Shown: positions 13,327 through 15,705 of the stretch, in pieces
Position numbering within the stretch: position 1 is the first letter of the stretch
Layout of the letters: the number at the start of each line of letters is the position of its first letter
Assembly (NCBI GenBank): GCA_045580025.1
Contig: JAZNNB010000061.1
Location: forward strand, 1-15,705
Direction of reading: 5' to 3'
Length of the DNA stretch: 15,705 nucleotides
Origin: SIG440 sp045580025
GTDB lineage: Bacteria > Bacillota > Clostridia > Monoglobales > Monoglobaceae
Notes under the pieces: model-generated
Seen by the model: the letters and a program-made list of their open reading frames with translations, nothing else
Told to the model about the DNA's origin: nothing
Databases searched by the model: none
Translations under genes and position numbers: made by a program

Positions 13327-14082
13327 ATGAAATTTGTATCGTGGAATGTTAACGGCATCCGTGCCTGCCTTGAAAAAGGCTTTATTGATATTTTCAAAGG
13401 CTTTGACGCCGACATTTTTGCCCTTCAGGAAACAAAAATGCAAGAGGGTCAGGCAGAAATTCCAACCGATGGCTATTTTCAGTATTTTTGCAGCGCTGAG
13501 AAGAAAGGTTATTCAGGCACAGCTGTGTTCACAAAGGAAAAACCTCTCTCGGTTTCTTTTGGTGTTGGTATCCCCGAACACGACCACGAGGGCAGGGTTA
13601 TAACCCTTGAATTTGAAAACTTTTATTTTGTAACCTGCTACACACCAAACTCCCAGAACGAGCTGAAACGCCTTTCATACCGTATGGAATGGGAGGACGC
13701 CTTCCGCACCTTTCTTAACCGCCTTGACTCGAAAAAGCCTGTGGTTCTTTGCGGAGATTTGAACGTAGCACACAACGAAATCGACCTAAAAAACCCAAAA
13801 ACAAACCGCCGCAATGCAGGTTTCACCGACGAAGAACGAGCTAAAATGACCGAGCTTTTGGCATCAGGCTTTTGCGACAGCTTCAGACATCTTTATCCTG
13901 ACAAAACCGACATTTATTCGTGGTGGAGCTACCGTTTCCACGCACGGGAGAAAAACGCCGGCTGGAGAATTGACTATTTTCTCACATCAAACCGCATAAA
14001 AGACAAAATAAAGGATGCCCAAATTCACACCAGTGTATTTGGCTCTGACCACTGTCCTGTGTCTTTGGACATAACTTTATAG
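13327..14082 (+). CDS. xth: Exodeoxyribonuclease III / AP endonuclease
   Basis: A 251-residue Mg-dependent nuclease that cuts abasic sites and trims 3' ends in base excision repair. SWNVNGIRA (metal Asn), LQETKMQ (catalytic Glu), GYSGTAVF, CGDLNVAH (Asp-Leu-Asn), WWSYRFHAREKNAGWRIDYF and GSDHCPV (Asp-His pair) are all in order. Length is normal. GAGG lies about eight bases before the ATG. Only 24 bases follow the transporter stop, so co-transcription is likely. It ends in TAG. In Bacillus the gene is exoA. Confidence 0.96.
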   Translation: MKFVSWNVNGIRACLEKGFIDIFKGFDADIFALQETKMQEGQAEIPTDGYFQYFCSAEKKGYSGTAVFTKEKPLSVSFGVGIPEHDHEGRVITLEFENFYFVTCYTPNSQNELKRLSYRMEWEDAFRTFLNRLDSKKPVVLCGDLNVAHNEIDLKNPKTNRRNAGFTDEERAKMTELLASGFCDSFRHLYPDKTDIYSWWSYRFHAREKNAGWRIDYFLTSNRIKDKIKDAQIHTSVFGSDHCPVSLDITL

Positions 14083-14130
14083 AATATTTTTATTTTCATT
14101 TGAAATACTAACGAAAAAGGAGAAATGAAT

Positions 14131-14445
14131 ATGAGCGTTTTACATCTTACCCCTGAAAACTTCAAGTCCACCATCGAAAATGCATCTGTTCCCGTTCTTG
14201 TGGACTTTTTTGCCGATTGGTGTATGCCCTGCAAGATGTTTGCACCCATACTTGAAAAAGTTGCTGAAAAGACAGGCGACAAAGTTATTGTTGCAAAAAT
14301 AAATATTGACGAAGCAGAACAACTGGCAGCAGAATACCGCGTTATGTCAATCCCCACCATTATTCTTTTTAGGGACGGAAAAGAGGTTGCCCGAAACGTT
14401 GGCGCAATGTCCGTCGGTGACCTTCTAAGCTTTATCGGGATTTAA
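14131..14445 (+). CDS. trxA: Thioredoxin with CMPC active site
   Basis: A 104-residue thioredoxin, the cytosolic protein-disulfide reductant. VLVDFFADWCMPCKMFAPIL contains the redox pair in W-C-M-P-C-K; the canonical second position is Gly, here Met. The cis-proline loop MSIPTIILF and the glycine of the final strand (RNVGAM) are present. I chose the ATG at 14131 with AAGGAG eight bases upstream; the ATG at 14125 is only two bases from that site. It follows xth by 48 bases and ends at a terminator. Confidence 0.93.
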   Translation: MSVLHLTPENFKSTIENASVPVLVDFFADWCMPCKMFAPILEKVAEKTGDKVIVAKINIDEAEQLAAEYRVMSIPTIILFRDGKEVARNVGAMSVGDLLSFIGI

Positions 14446-14463
14446 TTTAAGATAAAAACCAAC

Positions 14464-14497
14464 ACCCCCTGCCTAAAAAAGCAAGGGGTATTTTTTT
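14464..14497 (+). terminator. Intrinsic terminator after trxA
   Basis: ACCCCCTGC (14464-14472) pairs with GCAAGGGGT (14481-14489) with one mismatch, loop of eight bases, followed by A and T7 (14491-14497). Confidence 0.85.
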
Positions 14498-14508
14498 GAC
14501 CCGAAAGA

Positions 14509-14537
14509 TTGACATTTTTCGATTTTTATGATATAAT
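14509..14537 (+). promoter_or_regulatory. Consensus sigma-A promoter of the thiT riboswitch transcript
   Basis: TTGACA (14509-14514), 17 bases, TATAAT (14532-14537): a perfect match to consensus. The transcript would start near 14544, just before the riboswitch aptamer. Confidence 0.9.
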
Positions 14538-14550
14538 GTTATAAACTGAA

Positions 14551-14640
14551 TATTTGGGGAGCTTTCAAAAAGGCTGAGAGGGAATTGTGCATTCCGACCC
14601 ACGAACCTGATACGGATAATGCCGGCGTAGGAAAATGTTA
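14551..14640 (+). promoter_or_regulatory. TPP (thiamine pyrophosphate) riboswitch, THI element
   Basis: The conserved aptamer blocks are all present and in order: GGGGAGC (14556-14562), GGCTGAGAGG (14572-14581), a variable hairpin GGAAT/ATTCC, GACCC (14596-14600), then GAACCTGATACGG and ATAATGCCGGCGTAGG (14603-14631). When TPP is bound, a downstream terminator (14657-14690) should form and shut off thiT, so thiamine uptake is switched off when the cofactor is plentiful. Confidence 0.96.
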
Positions 14641-14656
14641 TAATTGCAATATTTCG

Positions 14657-14690
14657 GAGATTATCTTTTCAGAAGATAATCTCTTTTTTT
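14657..14690 (+). terminator. Riboswitch-controlled intrinsic terminator
   Basis: GAGATTATCTT (14657-14667) and AAGATAATCTC (14673-14683) form a perfect 11-bp stem with a five-base loop, followed by T7 (14684-14690). It lies 57 bases before the thiT start and is the off-state of the TPP riboswitch. I did not identify the antiterminator pairing. Confidence 0.9.
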
Positions 14691-14747
14691 ACCTAAATCC
14701 AGTTTCACAAGTTCAGTATTCAGTAAATTTACATAAGGAGTGTTTTT

Positions 14748-15302
14748 ATGACGAAAACAAAAAAACTGACACTGAGTGCTGTTCTTACAGCACTTGCCTT
14801 TGTGCTGGTAATGGTGTCAAAAGTATTGCCTGCCCCATGGGCAGAGGGCGGAAATATCACCATAGCAAGTATGGTGCCAATCATTATGGTTTCCGTTATT
14901 TTGGGAACAAGATGGGGTCTTTTTTCAGGCTTTGTGTTCTCCCTTATCCAAATGCTGACAGGGTTTTATGTCCCGCCCGCTACAACCATCTGGAGCTTCC
15001 TTGGAGTAGTTCTCCTTGACTATGTCTTTGCCTTTTCTGTCTTGGGTCTTGCGGGATTTTTTGCAAAACTTATGGGCAATAGGCCCTGGGCAATCCCTTT
15101 AAGTGGCACAATAGTTACTGGTATACGATATGCGATGCACGTACTTTCAGGTCTTTTAATCTGGGGCGCCTTTGCCGACACCGACTGTGTTATTATATAT
15201 GCTCTCCTCTACAACGGCTCATATATGATACCCGAAATGATTATTACCACCGTGGTTCTCGCGCTTTTAGCACCAAAATTAAAAGAAAAATACGAGTTAT
15301 AA
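14748..15302 (+). CDS. thiT: Thiamine-specific ECF transporter S component ThiT
   Basis: A 184-residue membrane protein with six hydrophobic segments that binds thiamine outside the cell and works with the shared EcfA-EcfA'-EcfT energising module, which is not encoded here. Family residues seen: LPAPWAEGGNITIASMVPII, GTRWGLFSGFVFSLIQML, and the thiamine-pocket block GIRYAMHVLSGLLIWG, followed by YALLYNGSYMIPE. Length matches ThiT. AAGGAG lies seven bases before the ATG. Control is by the TPP riboswitch and terminator directly upstream, which confirms the substrate. Confidence 0.95.
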   Translation: MTKTKKLTLSAVLTALAFVLVMVSKVLPAPWAEGGNITIASMVPIIMVSVILGTRWGLFSGFVFSLIQMLTGFYVPPATTIWSFLGVVLLDYVFAFSVLGLAGFFAKLMGNRPWAIPLSGTIVTGIRYAMHVLSGLLIWGAFADTDCVIIYALLYNGSYMIPEMIITTVVLALLAPKLKEKYEL

Positions 15303-15325
15303 ATAAACTGCAATTATAACCAAAA

Positions 15326-15350
15326 GGCACCCTCACAGGGTGTCTTTTTT
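15326..15350 (+). terminator. Intrinsic terminator after thiT
   Basis: GGCACCC (15326-15332) pairs with GGGTGTC (15338-15344) with one G-T wobble, loop TCACA, followed by T6 (15345-15350). Confidence 0.85.
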
Positions 15351-15428
15351 CATCACCCGCAGGTCGCAGAAATAAAAAAGCACTTGGCCGAAAAAATCGA
15401 CTAAGTGCTTATCTTGGAGCTTGTGACG
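15351..15428. repeat. 78-bp direct repeat, copy 1 (terminator plus tRNA-Thr 3' end)
   Basis: Matches 15594-15671 at 72 of 78 positions, with 15391-15428 fully identical. It contains a terminator hairpin for the minus strand (15378-15391 with 15397-15410) and then the last 14 bases of a tRNA-Thr 3' end (15415-15428), after which the match stops. Confidence 0.85.
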
Positions 15429-15568
15429 CCGGAGCGTTAAGGCAATATGCCGGTGGCATATTGGTAGCACAGGATTGTGAAAAGCGACAGCTTTTCACAG
15501 ATAAAGAAAAACGCTCGGCGTTTTGTAACCATGATGGTACGCAATACCCCGAACCGAAGACCTGCGCA
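15415..15568 (-). pseudogene. Disrupted tRNA-Thr remnant holding hairpin-rich insert
   Basis: Two pieces match the intact tRNA-Thr at the right edge, in the same order and strand. Bases 15415-15428 equal its 3' end. Bases 15550-15568 match its T-arm, variable loop and anticodon-stem region (CGAACC...GACCTGCGCA) at 16 of 19 positions. Between them sit about 120 foreign bases (15429-15549) made largely of short perfect hairpins, and after 15568 the tRNA match ends at another hairpin. No functional tRNA can form. Confidence 0.6.
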
Positions 15569-15591
15569 AAGAAAACACCTCCGGTGTTTTC
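15443..15591. repeat. Cluster of five short hairpins with 3-4-base loops
   Basis: CAATATGCC/GGCATATTG (15443-15463, 9 bp); TGTGAAAAGC/GCTTTTCACA (15476-15499, 10 bp); AAAACGC/GCGTTTT (15508-15524, 7 bp); a short ACCA/TGGT (about 15528-15538); and GAAAACACC/GGTGTTTTC (15571-15591, 9 bp). The stems are perfect, unrelated in sequence, and separated by only a few to about 30 bases. Confidence 0.75.
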
Positions 15592-15593
15592 AA

Positions 15594-15671
15594 CATCACC
15601 CGCTGGGCGCCGAAAGAAAAAAGCACTCGGTCGAAAAAATCGACTAAGTGCTTATCTTGGAGCTTGTGACG
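15594..15671. repeat. 78-bp direct repeat, copy 2 (terminator plus tRNA-Thr 3' end)
   Basis: Second copy of the 15351-15428 unit, 243 bases away. Here the match runs into the intact tRNA-Thr gene, so this is probably the original locus. Confidence 0.85.
15621..15653 (-). terminator. Intrinsic terminator downstream of tRNA-Thr
   Basis: The arms 15621-15634 and 15640-15653 pair at 12 of 14 positions around an A5 loop. On the minus strand the stem (starting AAGCACTTAGTCGA) begins four bases after the CCA end of the tRNA and runs into T6. An equivalent hairpin in repeat copy 1 (15378-15410) has diverged slightly. Confidence 0.8.
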
Positions 15672-15705
15672 GGACTCGAACCTGCGACCTGCGCATTACG
15701 AATGC
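15658..15705 (-). tRNA. tRNA-Thr(CGT), 3' part, cut by window edge
   Basis: Reading the minus strand from the edge: partial anticodon stem GCA, loop TTCGTAA with anticodon CGT, stem TGCGC, variable loop AGGTC, T-stem/loop GCAGG-TTCGAGT-CCCGT, acceptor strand CACAAGC, discriminator T and an encoded CCA (15658-15660). The TCCA ending is usual for clostridial tRNA-Thr. The T-stem as read has one A-C mismatch (position 51-63) and a G-T pair. The D-arm and 5' acceptor strand lie outside the window. Confidence 0.8.

Noticed and set aside
15351..15705. CRISPR array
   Set aside because: There are only two copies of a 78-bp unit and the hairpins differ in sequence, so there is no repeat-spacer periodicity.

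Overview
The window reads as a chromosomal segment of a low-GC Gram-positive bacterium of the class Clostridia. The pointers are strong AGGAGG-type ribosome binding sites, consensus sigma-A promoters, an S-layer-homology protein, a DacF-type carboxypeptidase, a DUF1540 small Cys protein, a TPP riboswitch controlling ThiT, and a tRNA-Thr whose 3' end is encoded as TCCA. I cannot name the species.

Layout. (1) Bases 1-218 carry tandem sigma-A promoter elements firing leftwards out of the window, with A/T-rich upstream tracts. (2) 219-2146 (+): D-Ala-D-Ala carboxypeptidase, then MTA/SAH nucleosidase with its own promoter. (3) 5035-2192 (-): asparagine synthetase A interrupted by an in-frame amber codon, then, from a separate promoter, a run of SLH-domain surface protein, PqqD-like protein and a soluble Ser/His S26-type peptidase. 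(4) 5251-5406 (+): DUF1540 protein. (5) 11321-5498 (-): a membrane-anchored low-complexity protein followed by the essential run pyrH-frr-uppS-cdsA-dxr-rseP (UMP kinase, ribosome recycling, undecaprenyl-PP synthesis, CDP-diacylglycerol synthesis, isoprenoid precursor synthesis, site-2 protease). The uppS-cdsA junction holds a 188-bp long inverted repeat plus a terminator-like hairpin. (6) 11539-14445 (+): YfcE-like phosphodiesterase, AI-2E family transporter, exodeoxyribonuclease III, thioredoxin with a CMPC active site. (7) 14509-15302 (+): consensus promoter, TPP riboswitch, terminator and thiT. (8) 15351-15705: 78-bp direct repeats, a disrupted tRNA-Thr remnant filled with short perfect hairpins, and the 3' half of a tRNA-Thr(CGT) on the minus strand.

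Most genes are housekeeping. Dxr makes the MEP-pathway precursor from which UppS builds the C55 lipid carrier, CdsA feeds phospholipid synthesis, and DacF trims peptidoglycan, so envelope building is the common theme. The parts deserving a second look are the amber codon in asnA (TAG is an ordinary stop in at least six other genes here), the long inverted repeat inside the pyrH operon, the hairpin-rich tRNA-Thr wreckage at the right end, and the SLH/PqqD/soluble S26 gene trio. I see no CRISPR array, transposase, phage gene or defence system.
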